25,000 nt of DNA from Glandiceps talaboti (GCF_964340395.1 NC_135561.1:1567501-1592500), one strand, 5' to 3'. Numbered from the stretch's first letter, positions 11,870 through 24,000 are shown. The notes: generated by a model not told the origin, from the sequence alone. Numbers and translations are program-made.

Positions 11870-14800
11870 TATTAGACAAATTTATATATTGATGAATATA
11901 TTGTATAATTGAGATATTGACCCTTGTTGTGTGAAAATAACAGTGTTACGTTGTTTATCGATTCTCGTCTTATATGTTGTCGTTTTTTAAAAAAAATATT
12001 GGACTTAAATATTTTCACTTGTTGGTGAGAATAGACTTGATTGACGGCTGGGGTATAAATGGATTACCAAGGATTTCAACTAACGAAGTTCTCATAATCT
12101 TTGACGGAATCATGTAATGTAATGTAATGTAGTTATAATTAATGATGTCCAGTGTAATATTTAAGTCATGTCTATGATAATATGAAATAATCTAGGCTTG
12201 CATATCGGCCAGAAAACATAAATGTACTGTAGACGGCGTTCAGCTTGTCAGATTATAAACAGTAAGGGCGTGTTTACCTTGAATCGACAAGTGACTGTTC
12301 TGTATTTAAATGGATTGATTAACTTCTTATTTAAAACAAACACTGGCCAGGCATTGCAGGGACGTTCATATTTGTATAAGATACCTGTATGTGTACCAAA
12401 CTTGATGGATGGACTTGGGCAAATGTTGTTTAGTGTGTCGAGGAGTTAACGTTGTGTGCTATGTTAGTACCTGGATATAATTCAACTCAGAGTCTGACTG
12501 TTATTTTATACTCTTTACCGGTAATAAAACTCTACATATCTTAAATTGCGTTCATGTGATATCATCATACCGCCATTTATACCATACATTACCAGGGTCA
12601 CTGAACACAAAAATATGACATATTAGCATCGCTGAGCGTGTTTTATTCACATGTGTCTAGAAGGAAATATTCAGTAGGTACGCCAACGAGCATCGTCGAG
12701 TATTCAACGGTACATGCCGCCTTAATAACAGCTTGACTATTCTATGCTTGTGAGGTTGTTCCGAAATAACTAAAATGACTTTTGCTTAACATTTATCGAA
12801 TCGAATTATCGAATTTATTCGAATCGTTATTCTTTTCCTCAATGGCGATTATTTTCATTTTTGATATTTGTAAAGCAATTTCAAATAATACGTCACCAGG
12901 CAATGAACTTCTTGTGCGAACATGTATAGTTGTCGGCACGTTCACTACATTAAATATGCCATGTTGAGACATGTGAATAATGAGACTGTTTCATTTTATG
13001 GAACCCTTTTGAAAACCATTTTGATAAAACGAGGTCGCTTTACCGAAAATGTCGAAAACGATTGATAAATAATGTTTATGTCAATGACTTTTACCCCCCC
13101 CCCAAAAAAAAAATGAATAAATAAATATTTGACAAAAAAGCTACAGCAAGAAAGTTTAATAGGATGTCCCTGACGGGAATGTGCTTTGTACCGAGAACAT
13201 TTAGTATGTACATGTATCATCAGACTAACTGTAATCGATATGATGAAGTGCATTTGGTGCTTTAATTCACAATGTTACCCAAGCACACTCATTACTACTC
13301 TAAAAGTACTGTAGGCTGTGATATTCCCAAATTTAATTATTCGGGTTCCCTTTATAAGTACCAACACCGATGGAGTACGGGGTTTGAAGAATCCAGTATC
13401 ATTATAGCTGTTTCATGTGAATTTTAAAAAAGAAATTTCATTTGATTGCCATGCAATATTCATATTCTGAATAACAATACAAATATATATTTATATCAAT
13501 TGCATTCATATAATATGTGGCTCTGTGTCTGATTAGCAATTCTGCATACTAGTATCTTGTTAGCGAGTCTAGTCTACACGCAGCTGGTGATAAAAGTATG
13601 AAGTGATAAACACATAACCCTATTATCATATAAATATCGATAACGTTATATTGATGTGATATCAGCTTAATATGTTGACACTTCTTGCAGTGTTCAATTA
13701 ATAGATACTATTAACCTTTTATTCATAGTACATAGGTCAAATACTTAAATGACTGTGGGAATGTTACCTACTGTGTGTGGTAAGCGCAAACAGGATGTAG
13801 TGTTTTTGCCTGTACATACATACATATGTATGTATCTTTTTCGTCTACATTCACTGTTTGTACATCTACATCACTACTGGATATCAGTAAGATTTCAGTA
13901 TCTTAGGATATAAATGCATTGTCATCCATCATACAAAAAGCGAAAACAAACACATTGTCATTATGAGCTAAGAGACCAGTGTATGCTTATGACAGTGACT
14001 TGAGATTGACCACGTGCCGTTTCCACATACATTGCTTCGGCACCAAAAGCCCGATGACTCTCCGCAATGCAAAGGTCTTGCTTGCAATAGATAGGGCATT
14101 TTACTCTTGTATGTGACAAAGTCTTCAACTACCGGTTGTATTGATCAGATAACACCTATCTCGTGTAAACTGTAAAGATGGGTTGCAAGGCTGTAAAACA
14201 AGTGGCCACAATGGCTCTGATCTGAGCTAAAGTAACAGTGCTTAGCTTTTTGAGTACATTAAATTTTATCAAACATTTTAAATTAAGACCGTTTGATGAA
14301 CGTGCATTATATTGCACTCGCCATAGTTAAGTACAAAATTATGTAGCATACGTAAATCATTTTAGAAATGAAAGAAAATAGATGAAAAAAAACACAATAA
14401 ATAAATAAATGGAGAGGTATGTGCACTGAATTAAAAGCCCCCATAGGCATTTTTGTTTCAGAATAAGAAACAATATCATTAATCCCTTGAGGGGGAAATT
14501 TTATTACAAGTCCAGACAGAACTCGCCGTTAAGAGATGGGTGTGTCAATGGATGTAAATATTCTGTACCACTCGCGTGTTATAAAATAATGCAATTATTA
14601 CATTAATCACAGAACAGAAAGTCGTGACCTAATAGTACTAGATTTATTATGGTACAAAATAGTGTAATTGATCTTAACTGACAATATTGCCTTGAAAGAT
14701 AACATTGTGCAACTTACGTGTTATTACGAAATTTGTTAATATTTATTAACCCCGTTTTGTTCATTAAACTTGGTGTTACAAGATGTATTTTACCATTAGG

Positions 14801-15700
14801 AATAAATTGAAGTAAATTGAAGAAAACAATGAAAACTCTTCTTTCTTTAAAAAAATATATAAACCGTCTCAGAGGTGTGCTGCAATTTGGAAAGTAGTAC
14901 AGCTACCACATGGATTTTGATTTATGGATAACGATATGTTTTTTCCACTCTTTTAATACAACCGTAGAGTGTTTCCTTATAGCGCTTTATAAATGTTATT
15001 GATATCAGGAATAAAACAGATATAAAACGATCAGGTCCAATATGGACTTCCAAGATAACCTTAAGAAGTATTGAATGATCTCAAATATTAGTTATTTATA
15101 GATTTGACATTGATCGATGTCCAAGAATATAATGAAAATATTTCTATATTATGTTTCGGCTTAATATATTTTAATTTATATTATTCCACTTATGTACCAG
15201 TCGAATTTTTAAAAATCCAACATATTACGATCAGGTTATTTCAGAACTGTAACACATGTTCTACGATAAATAAGGGTACAAGCTTCATACATCGTTGAAC
15301 AAACTGCTCGACTAATAATACAAATTGAGTGGACAGGTTGTATACAGTTTCACTCCTGATTATTATGCAACATGACATAAGAGCTAGAAAATGTGCAATA
15401 ATAAACTCAGTCTTAATTTCGCAGATTTAAATTTTATATTAATATAATACTGGTTTTAACAAAATATGCCTATTAATACAAGTATTCTCAAAACAAATAA
15501 TAATGTCAAAGGACATTTCAACAACTGAAAAGACGTAATCTTTTGAAAAGATAATAATCAATCAATATACATTATCTTGAATTTGCATAATTGAGTTTAC
15601 TCAGGACAGTTTTGAAAAGGATAGAAAGATGTATGCATTTTATAAATAACAAGAATCCAGATGACACGGCTTGAATAATATGACACAAAGCGCAACATAC
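11870..15700. other. Proximal part of intron 1, largely unique
   Basis: AT-rich DNA with only minor features: four copies of TAATG near 12112-12132, a C9/A9-like junction near 13094-13112, a palindromic ACATACATACATATGTATGTAT near 13814-13836, and AAAT units near 14395-14410. Open frames at 12222-12449, 12996-13253 and 15104-15298 show no recognisable domain. The exon 1 donor lies at its right end. Confidence 0.5.
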
Positions 15701-15875
15701 CTCTCATGTTTGGTCTGAACTTCTTGTCATAGTTTTTCATCAAGTCATTCAAAACCTGGTCAGGGTGATGCTCATTGTCTCCAGTGTTGTTGACCTGTAC
15801 ACTGTAAACGCAAAGACATGAAATAATTACTTCCAACACAAGCACACAAGAACATTGGAATAACCTGTTCGCCAT
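15701..15875 (-). CDS. Exon 1 of a glycine-receptor-like Cys-loop channel subunit (start codon, signal peptide, N-terminal helix)
   Basis: Residues 1-58 plus the first base of codon 59. The start ATG sits in a good animal context (A at -3, G at +4). Residues about 5-25 are hydrophobic (VLVLEVIISCLCVYS) and look like a signal peptide, so the mature protein would begin near VQVNNTGD. The stretch VLNDLMKNYDKKFRPN (41-56) matches the N-terminal helix signature of GABA-A, glycine and glutamate-gated chloride subunits (family form: L..LL..YD.R.RP). An N-glycosylation sequon N-N-T lies at 29-31. The exon ends AGAG|GTATGT, a strong donor in phase 1, exactly where these genes normally split the Gly before the GPP motif. 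Without splicing, the frame runs on to a stop near 15597; that tail shows no family similarity and is intron. A further 5' non-coding exon cannot be excluded. Family assignment is firm; the ligand is not shown. Confidence 0.88.
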
Positions 15876-16203
15876 GATGTGTGCTATTCGCAGCGGATGG
15901 AAGTGACTGTTATCATACAGTCAGCAATCGATCAACTGGGCAGCTTCAATGAACATGATGTGATACTACACCAAGTGCTAAAGATACATTAAACATTGCA
16001 TACCGCATGGTGGCGTTGTTTATGATATCGTTCACATCAATCATTATTCATGTTTATAGAATCAGATAAATATTTTCCGTCGTGATGTTTAGAAATTCAT
16101 GGACAAGCTAAGATACTCTTTAAAAAGTTATGAATAATTGAAGAATACAGGAAATTATGAAAACAAGGTTATGTTTTGGGGAGTACACAACTGTACCTTT
16201 AAT
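15876..16203 (-). promoter_or_regulatory. Upstream region of the channel gene (5' UTR and possible promoter)
   Basis: Sequence directly upstream of the start codon on the minus strand. A TATAAA occurs at 16053-16058, about 180 bases from the ATG, and a small hairpin (GACTG...CAGTC) lies at 15905-15922. No initiator, CpG cluster or other strong promoter mark is evident. An AG at about 15885 could instead be an acceptor for an upstream UTR exon. Promoter role is inferred from position only. Confidence 0.3.
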
Positions 16204-16485
16204 ACGTACGTACATACATACATACATACATACATACATACATACATACATACATACATACATACATACATACATACATACCATACATACCATACACACA
16301 CACATACATACATACATACATACATACATACATACATACATACATGCATACATACATACATACATACATACATACATACATACATACATACATACATACA
16401 TACATACATACATACATACATACATAAATACATACATACATACATAAATACATACATACATACATACATACATACATACATACAT

Positions 16486-16522
<37 letters not shown>

Positions 16523-16524
16523 TA
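16204..16524. repeat. Long CATA microsatellite
   Basis: About 320 bp of ACAT units, with a few substitutions (CATACCATACC near 16278-16292, GCATA near 16346, AAATA near 16427 and 16447) and a terminal CA run. Repetitive open frames in all six frames are artefacts of the repeat. Confidence 0.98.
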
Positions 16525-16734
16525 AAGTATCGGCAATTATTATTACATTTGTCATTTGCGTAATTGTGTGAATGTTTTTTACACTTCGTATCAAGTCAAT
16601 GACGAACTCTTAATAAACGTTATCTCCAAATGTAGCAAGATTACGATCATTCTACTATTTTTGAAATGGATACGAAATGGTCGCTCTGACGTCATCTTTT
16701 CCTGCTATCAATGTGCTTGCATTATTCGACTTGT

Positions 16735-16824
16735 CACATGGTTCATTGACCATATTATTAGTGTGATCATTTCCTATAACACATGGTCCATTGACCATAC
16801 TAGTAGTGTGATCATTTCCTATAA
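16735..16824. repeat. 45-bp tandem duplication
   Basis: Two copies start at 16735 and 16780: CACATGGT.CATTGACCATA then ..AGT GTGATCATTTCCTATAA. Three substitutions separate them. Each copy contains ATGGTYCATTGACCAT, a near-palindrome, and TGATCA. Confidence 0.95.
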
Positions 16825-17322
16825 CACACACAAGCAAGTGTACCTCTTAAAACCTTTACGATTTTGAAATAGTTACGATTTCAGTATAACTTCAGGCAAA
16901 TCGTTTTTAAATGATTTTATGCCATTATTCACAAGGTATGCAGTATAAGCATTATAGGCTGATCGTAGGGCATATAATCTCGAACTAGGGGTCAATGAAT
17001 CGTCCGACAGCTATAGAAAAACCATCTGCCCACGGAATGCCGACTTATTTCATGACGCAATATATACATATACACATTATTTGAGTGAGTTTCATCTGTA
17101 TATAGTTATTTGGTATTCAACATAAAAAGCCGTAGCATCATGTATTGATCTTCATTAATTTAGTAAACCGATTCGGAAGTTGGTGACCCATAGGCAGGGT
17201 CGCTGTGAATTCAAATTTGGATCATTTAGGTTGAAAGGCTAATAGGTTAATAAGTACGGCTTCTCATCTGCCTTGAGGAATAGAAAGGTACACATCAGAA
17301 CGGCCCACGGAATCTACCAGTT
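16825..17322. other. Intergenic sequence without recognised gene
   Basis: AT-rich. Near 17198-17222, GTCGCTGTGAATTCAAATTT resembles a degenerate RNA polymerase III B box region, which may relate to the tRNA-like segment that follows. Confidence 0.35.
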
Positions 17323-17385
17323 GACACGTTAGCTCAGTTGGCTAAAACACTCTTGCTACACGTGTTACTTTTCATTCCTCAGTTT
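17323..17385 (+). other. tRNA-like fragment, possible SINE head relic
   Basis: TTAGCTCAGTTGGCTAAAAC at 17329 contains a perfect internal A box (TAGCTCAGTTGG) with the correct D-arm context. The following part loses the anticodon stem and a proper B box (CTTTTCATTCCTC instead of GGTTCGAATCC), and no acceptor stem can be drawn. It is therefore not a functional tRNA; a tRNA-derived SINE fragment or pseudo-tRNA fits. GAGGAATAGAAAGGTACACA near 17274 is an inverted, imperfect match to its 3' end. Confidence 0.45.
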
Positions 17386-19995
17386 CATTTATATATATAT
17401 AGGGTTACATTTCGACAAACAATGACACTCAATCACCTGGCCTTAATAGACATATTTTGTCATAATATATACATAAAAATCAACTTTCTTCACTTAATAC
17501 TGCAATAACACCTACAAGCGTTAAGTTCTTTTTTAAAAAGCTCATAAAAGGGACAAAGCATAATATTAATCCAGACTTTAGTAATGTAATTACATTTAAT
17601 TGCGTATATGTGTTACTATTGTGATTATTTATTATGACGGACATCATTAATGCCAATCACATTCACTACATTGATTGTTGTATATCATTACACATATTGA
17701 TTTTGTTAAACAGGATTTGAAATACCAATTTTATCTTTAATGCGACACCAATTATTTTGAAGTGGTGATAACAATCCCAATGATTGAAATTAGACTGCAT
17801 TGATTCCTATTCTAGTGGTACGATAGGGAGGAAATAGAATGACGATAGGAAATATTTGCATTAACGCGATATCTCAATATGCATACGTTTTGAAGTGCTC
17901 AATGACAGCAGTTATTTATTAAAAACAGGATTTAAGACACGTATCATTTTCCTTCAAAATACATCACTTAACTTTCGTCCTCACCTCACTGTCTCATCTG
18001 TAAAATTTAAATGATAAATTGCAGAGCTTTTACACGAACGTCGTTTATTGAACGAGAACATAGTGAAGCAAATTGGCCTTAGCATATGTCTTGTTGTGTA
18101 TAAGCAGATGCCATTGTGTTAACAGTGTTTGAGCAATAGCATGTTTGATTGAGTGTCAGCGGGGTGAAGTTTTTTGAATGGAAATGTTTCCTACAAAACG
18201 TTGAACCGTACGTGATATAAAAGACATTTATTTCTCTTTTATATCATAAAATATAGACCTGGACATTTGAACTTAATTCAGTTAACGGATAATTGTTCTT
18301 TACACTTTGAAATACTATATTCTTTTAGGACGCAAAACCAGCAAAAGAAATGTGAAATTGACCAAACCAAATACTTTACATATGCTTGGCTTTATCCTGC
18401 TGATTCCCCTAACAGAAATTGCATATCGTTTGCATATAAACATACGGGTTTCCATAGATAATGCATATAGATGAAACTACTTCATTTGCATAATCATTAC
18501 TTACAGTCTGTTATTATAGTTATTTATTCATAAAGCAAATAAAAAACCGTAAATTAATATTTTCAAACACAATATGTTATCAATGAGGGTAACTAGTTAC
18601 AACAACCATACAGACTACTTCTTGGTTAAAAATTGAGGAAAAGCAATATGTATAAGTTATGTTATTTTTACTAATGCATCATGACACATTACGATTCACG
18701 AATACTACCATTTTGAGTAAAAGTTTTGGCAATACGCAATATTTAATGACAGCACCAGAAATGCATACTTTCCTTACCATACTGATATATGATGATATTA
18801 ATTTGAAAGCCCAAAACTGTTTTTTTTTTTTTTTTTACAAATCACCCATTTTCCATCATAATAGTTCGGGCAGGACAATCCTAGTAATTATTAAATGATT
18901 ATCTTTTAAGAATGACGTCACAGATATAGTTTATAGTCTTTCACAAATATATCAAAATGCATATTACAATGGAGATAAACGTTTATGTCAAAAGTATTAC
19001 AAAACGTTTGATGACAACACAATGGTACAACAGTGTAAGATCATTAGTCTGATGCGATGACATCTGTTACGTGTATGTTTAGGGAGATTCTGTAACGTCG
19101 ACGAGCACAAATATGACTATGTTTGTATTTTACGGATATGCGTGGAATGTAAATAAAGGCAAAAGAGACAATTTCATTACCATCGTAATAAGAACATTCT
19201 ACACACAAAAGATTTGGTACATGGGAACGAGATGTCTATGTTATGAAGTATATTTAAGAACTACTCTTTTTACTTTAAAAGGTTTTAATAGTTTTGGAAA
19301 AATACAGAGATTACAAAGGAATGGTATGTTATCAATACTGAAATGTTTTGGTAGCATATAGTTTAAGGCTGTAAGACTTGCAATGTTTATTCTTAATTTT
19401 AATAATGGTGGCATTTTGCTGTGTGCAAAGACAGCATCTTGAAAGCAGATCTATTCATCAAATAGTAGAGGATATATTGACCAAATAGTAGTAGAAGATA
19501 TATTTTATATCAACTTTAAGAAGATATGTTGAAATGTTGATTGTCAGCGATATTGTATACATCGGCAATGAAACATAGGTTAGTTAAAAATTGATTATAC
19601 TCGAATGGCATCTTATAATGACAAATAGAAGTTGGGCATTTTTCGTCCTCAGAGACTTTCTATAAGACGACGCATGTCTACTGAACAGTACGACTATGTG
19701 ATCTATAAAACGTCAAAATAGTTTTAGCATTAATGGTAACTTTAATGGTATAGTTAATTTATTGATGATGTTTTCGAATGTGAAGGAAGTATCCTATTTT
19801 AACACGTTGCATTTGTAATTCACTAATTACATTTGATAAGTTATAGCACATCATTCATTCCCATATTCTAGCACTATCTAGACATCGACACACCCCACAG
19901 AGACATTTATATTTATTTTGATCGATTGAATAATAGTAGCAAGGTCATTACGTATGGCAACAAATCCATGGAAACTGTTGCAGTATATATGTTTT
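17386..19995. other. Intergenic sequence without recognised gene
   Basis: AT-rich. Small features: an 11-bp inverted repeat TGATATAAAAG...CTTTTATATCA (18213-18246), a T run near 18822-18837, and a short direct duplication CAAATAGTAG near 19458-19495. A plus-strand open frame at 19113-19361 ends GKIQRLQRNGMLSIL, faintly like the C-terminal IQ.LQ..A...I motif of LINE reverse transcriptases, too weak to call. Confidence 0.45.
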
Positions 19996-20064
19996 CAAAC
20001 AAACAAACAAACAAACAAACAAACAAACAAACAAACAAACAAACAAACAAACAAACAAACAAAC
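19996..20064. repeat. CAAA microsatellite
   Basis: About 17 uninterrupted CAAA units, followed by A8CCGGGT7, a short palindrome. Flanking DNA is unique. Confidence 0.98.
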
Positions 20065-21165
20065 AGAAAAAAAACCGGGTTTTTTTAAGGACTCCGCTTC
20101 TCCAAACACAAAATTTAACTTAGAGTTTTGGATGTAAAAATCTAAAATAGGGTTGATCACGTATACAGTATCCTGTCCGTGTGATAAAACTCTTTAGAAG
20201 AACGCTTGCTATGCCATCAAATGACTATATGGATTTTTTTACGTTTGGAAGGTTGATCATTTTGTTGATCATGTCCAGTTCCAAAATGTCATTGCAGAGA
20301 CTTGGGATGCTCTTTAAAGACCTGGACTAGACTAGAGATCACGCAATCACTGAGTTAAATAAAAGATACAAAATAATTTACGTACGCATTTTCTTGATTG
20401 CGTCATCACCAACATTTTCACTCACGTTTTCTAGACTGATGTATATGGCTATCGTTAATGCTTAATAATCGATTGGGGTTCACCTTTGTTTAAGTATTTT
20501 ACGTATTTTATGATATTGTGGAAAGTTGGATAAAATCAATAATGGGGATTTTAAACCGATGTTACATGTATCAGTACTTGAACTGTGAGTTTTCACTCAT
20601 TTTTATGTCAAATGAAAATATACATTCCACGAAGGAAATATTTTCGCAGACAGCAGTCTGTAAAAATTGAACAAAGATTTCGCCTACGGCTGTAATGCAA
20701 ATAATGCATATTGTATGCCAGCACCGTACATTAGTCTTGACGGTCATTTCCGGGAGCTTAGTTGGCGATCAAATTACTTGTCATTATTACATCATAAGCG
20801 TGTGTTTTGTTGTTTACATCAGTAAATGCAATACTTTGTATTAGTTTAAGTAAGTAAAGTCGAGAACATACCTGTGACTAGAAATTAATGATGTACCGTA
20901 AACAGATATTCATTTTACCACTCTAAGCATTTTTACTCGCCCACAAACGGAAAATGGTAAGTATGTAACCTGTCTGTTTATTTGTATCATCATTTCTCAA
21001 AAGCGGCTGACACAGTTCGGCGAGAACTAATGAATTTGGGGGCGACATCTGTTTGAGACAATTAACACAAGTTAGTTTAAACAGTATCAGATCAGGTTAG
21101 TTGATTTAATGATAGATGTCAACACTTTACTCCAGTTGCTTTATGTGTCTGTATTATCCACCCAT
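20065..21165. other. Intergenic sequence; one donor-like site after an ATG
   Basis: No gene recognised. At 20950-20962 CGGAAAATG|GTAAGTATGT resembles a start codon at the end of a first exon followed by a strong donor on the plus strand, but no matching coding exon was found downstream. Confidence 0.35.
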
Positions 21166-21221
21166 CCCTCCTTCCATTCACCTACCCACCTACCCACCGA
21201 TCCATCCATCCATCCATCCAT
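21166..21221. repeat. C-rich CCAT/CCAC simple repeat
   Basis: Imperfect CCTACCCACC units lead into five CCAT units, ending in CATATATC. Confidence 0.9.
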
Positions 21222-21423
21222 ATATCTGTAGATGTGAATTGGGTGTGCAATTCTAATAACAAAGTTATTAATAATTCCTAATAAATAGCTTTGTACAATC
21301 ATTATATTGAAGCTAGCCTAAATATTGTCAAAACACGTCAGAGTTTTGAATAATTTATCAAAACTATATTAAATCCCAATAAAGGTAGGTATTAAATGTA
21401 TTGATTGTTCGTGGGCTTCCATC

Positions 21424-21712
21424 GTAGTCTGCACACATGGAGCTCAGGCTCAGTTAGCTTTGTTTACAAATACAAACAAACAAGTAAACAAACAACATGC
21501 AAACAAATAAATAAACAAGTAAACAAAAACATAAACAAATAAACCGATAAATGAGTAGATAAATACATGAACAAACAAACAAACAAACAAACAAACACGA
21601 CCTATGTTTCTTGTTTACTTGTTTATTTATTTGTTTGTATTTTGTTTGTTTACTTGTTTGTATTTGTAAACAAAACTAACTGAGGCTGAACTCCCTGTGG
21701 TCTGCATACACC
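21424..21712. mobile_element. Foldback (large inverted-repeat) element with CAAA-rich arms
   Basis: The left arm runs from about 21424 (GTAGTCTGCACACATGGAGC, CTCAGTTAGCTTTGTTTACA) to about 21537. The right arm, about 21598-21712, is its inverted complement (TGTAAACAAAACTAACTGAG ... TCTGCATAC). Arms of about 110 bp are largely complementary, including an irregular order of AAAC/AAAT/AAGT units, so the match is more than low-complexity pairing. The roughly 60-bp spacer holds a CAAA run (about 21569-21597). Non-coding. No clear target duplication seen. Likely a foldback/MITE insertion or an inverted duplication. Confidence 0.8.
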
Positions 21713-22384
21713 GTGTAGTGTATTTAGCACTTTGTGTCTGATTACTGATCAAATATTTAGCAGTTGATAATGAATTCTCTTTATCATCGTTTACATTTAT
21801 CAAATATTGATGGAAGAGGCAATGATCTGTATATCCACGCTAGCTTCATTCCGTAATGCTTTATAGCTCCGCACCAGTCATTCGAAAAGGAATAGCCTGG
21901 TAGTTCTTGATCACTGTTTACAAATTAACATATATAATTCTAACAAAACGTTGCCAAATTATGCAAGTGAAAATAAACAGCATTATATGTACACAATATG
22001 GTGGAATTGTTGCCTAAATGATTAGAATTAATAACCATAAGTATCCTTTTTGGTCAAAATGTGAAAAAGAACATTTTGAAAGACGAAGTAGCCAAGAATT
22101 ATGGCTAAGATTCAATTAGGCCAATGTGACATTAACTTTTGGTTTTACAGTTGTACTGTGTAGCCTCTAAATGCGTGTATTTAAAGAGACATTGTTTTCA
22201 TCTTACTACATGTTTAAAAGTGGTTACCATAGGTTAATGACGTTGGTAAATAATACTACTCTGGCAACGGAGATCTCGGTTGTCTAATATAGACACAGAC
22301 GACTAAAACTACCCTTGCGACATGTAGGCATAGGCTATTGAATGGCCGTTAGTTTATTGTACTAAACGGCGGAGTGACATTTGC
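21713..22384. other. Intergenic sequence without recognised features
   Basis: Unique AT-rich DNA between the foldback element and the 40-bp array. No exon or repeat was recognised. Confidence 0.5.
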
Positions 22385-22661
22385 GATGACTTGCATGATC
22401 TTGCAGTGTACGGCCGGGACTTCTGATGACGTGCATGATCTTGCAGTGTACGGCCGGGACTTCTGATGACGTGCATGATCTTGCAGTGTACGGCCGGGAC
22501 TTCTGATAACGTGCATGATCTTGCAGTGTATGGGACTTCTGATGACGCGCATGATCTTGCAGTGTACGGGACTTCTGTTGACTTTCATGATCTTGCAGTG
22601 TACATTTTTTGGGACTTCAGATCTGTTGACTTGCAGTGTGTGGGGCGGGGGGGGGGGGGGG
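22385..22661. repeat. GC-rich 40-bp tandem array ending in a G-run
   Basis: Units start at 22385, 22425, 22465, 22505, 22541 and 22577, plus a partial at about 22624. The unit is GATGACGTGCATGATCTTGC then AGTGTACGGCCGGGACTTCT. The first three are nearly identical 40-mers; units 4-5 lost CGGC and are 36 bp; the last are diverged. The array ends in GGGGC followed by a run of about 15 G (22642-22661). It is markedly richer in GC and CpG than its surroundings. The long minus-strand open frame over it (22349-22816) is repetitive translation and is not called a gene. Confidence 0.95.
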
Positions 22662-23704
22662 TATAACGCTACCATAAACTCAAAGCAATAATTTGTTATA
22701 ATGTTGTCTTTCAGAAATCTAGCATTTCGACACAAGGACTCCTTTATCTTTACCACTAACGTGATACTATACAAATTGAAATACGGGATAATGAGACGGT
22801 CAGATAGTGATGTCAAAAATAAGGCAATTATATAATGCGTTAAAATGGTAAATAAATAAATTGATAAATATAATACTTTTTGTGAAGGGTCAAAATATCA
22901 GAGGGGATGGAAATTCTGTAATTGATGTAGTCAGCTACACAACTGTGAAACGTAGAGCCCCTAAATCGTTATTAAAACAATGACTATGTATATCAATATG
23001 TCCGTCATTCTCTGCGAACGAGGTTAATAACAAAGTCAACTTATTTGATTGTACATGGAAGTACACATTTGTTGACATCGCGTTGTCCAAGAATATACCC
23101 GGAGGATGAAACCTAAATTATTTCGTCTGATATCCCCTTTATCGCTTCACTCGAGGTTTATTCCCGGTAGTAGATTGGTTGATGAAAAGAAAAAAAATAG
23201 TGGATCTAACGCTTATTGAATTGATTTCACTATTAATTGTTATTGACGCCATGTTTTAAGTCCATTACTGTGAAATCACATCGATTAACGAGTAATGAAA
23301 GGGTAGATTCAGTAATCAACATTTTGGCATATATCTCTGACGTGCTATGAAAAGTAATTGTGTCGTACCCAATTTGTGGTTGTCAGTCAAACATGCCTTC
23401 AGGACTCCCTGGTCTCCATTCTAGTTGACAGCTATGTTAATTAGATCTATGAATAGAATGCCTATTATAATAACAATTAATTGTCCACAGATGTGTGTGT
23501 CACCATATTCATACTGGAATTATTATTCATGTATGAGTCAGTACTGTATCTTACAGTACAAGCCTGTATGGTTGTGAGGAGAGAAAGACGACAGACGCTG
23601 TAACATGATATCGGAGAACGATCACATACAGGTTTTCACCCCCCAACCCAACCACCTACCCACCCCTCTTAAAAATTTACTATTTTTACCGTCATCGCTG
23701 CGTC
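22662..23704. other. Intergenic sequence without recognised gene
   Basis: AT-rich unique DNA with a short C-rich patch just before the next microsatellite (23638-23668). No domain, RNA gene or interspersed repeat was recognised. Confidence 0.5.
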
Positions 23705-23922
23705 TATGTATGTATGTATGTGTGTATGTATGTATGTATGTATGTATGTATGTATGGATGGATGGATGGATGGATGGATGGATGGATGTGTGTGTGTGTG
23801 TGTGTATGTGTGTGTGTATGTATGTATGCATGCATGTATGTATGTATGTATGTATGTATGTATGTATGTATGTATGTATGTATGTATGTATGTATGTATG
23901 TATGTATGTATGTATGCCTGCC

Positions 23923-23995
<73 letters not shown>

Positions 23996-24000
23996 GCCTG
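23705..24000. repeat. Compound microsatellite TATG / GGAT / TG / TATG / TCTG
   Basis: Successive blocks: TATG (23705-23755), GATG (23756-23787), TG with TATG (23788-23820), TATG again (to 23916), then CCTG/TCTG (23917-24000), fading into TGTGTCTG until about 24060. Each junction differs by one base per unit (A to G, A to C). Open frames in all frames are artefacts. Confidence 0.98.

Noticed and set aside
15597-15700. Extension of the exon 1 frame to residue 92
   Set aside because: It reads through a strong donor and loses family similarity exactly at the conserved intron position.
16120-16594. Open frames of 96-141 codons on both strands
   Set aside because: Repeat translations of the CATA array.
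17323-17385. Functional tRNA gene
   Set aside because: The A box is intact, but acceptor stem, anticodon stem and B box cannot be formed.
19113-19361. Reverse-transcriptase C-terminus-like peptide (GKIQRLQRNGMLSIL)
   Set aside because: One short weak motif without catalytic motifs or repeat boundaries.
20940-20965. ATG|GTAAGT as the first exon of a plus-strand gene
   Set aside because: No promoter evidence and no downstream coding exon that continues the frame was found.
22349-22816. 155-codon minus-strand open frame with repeats
   Set aside because: It is produced by the 40-bp tandem array; the 40-bp unit is not a multiple of three, and the frame has no recognisable domain.
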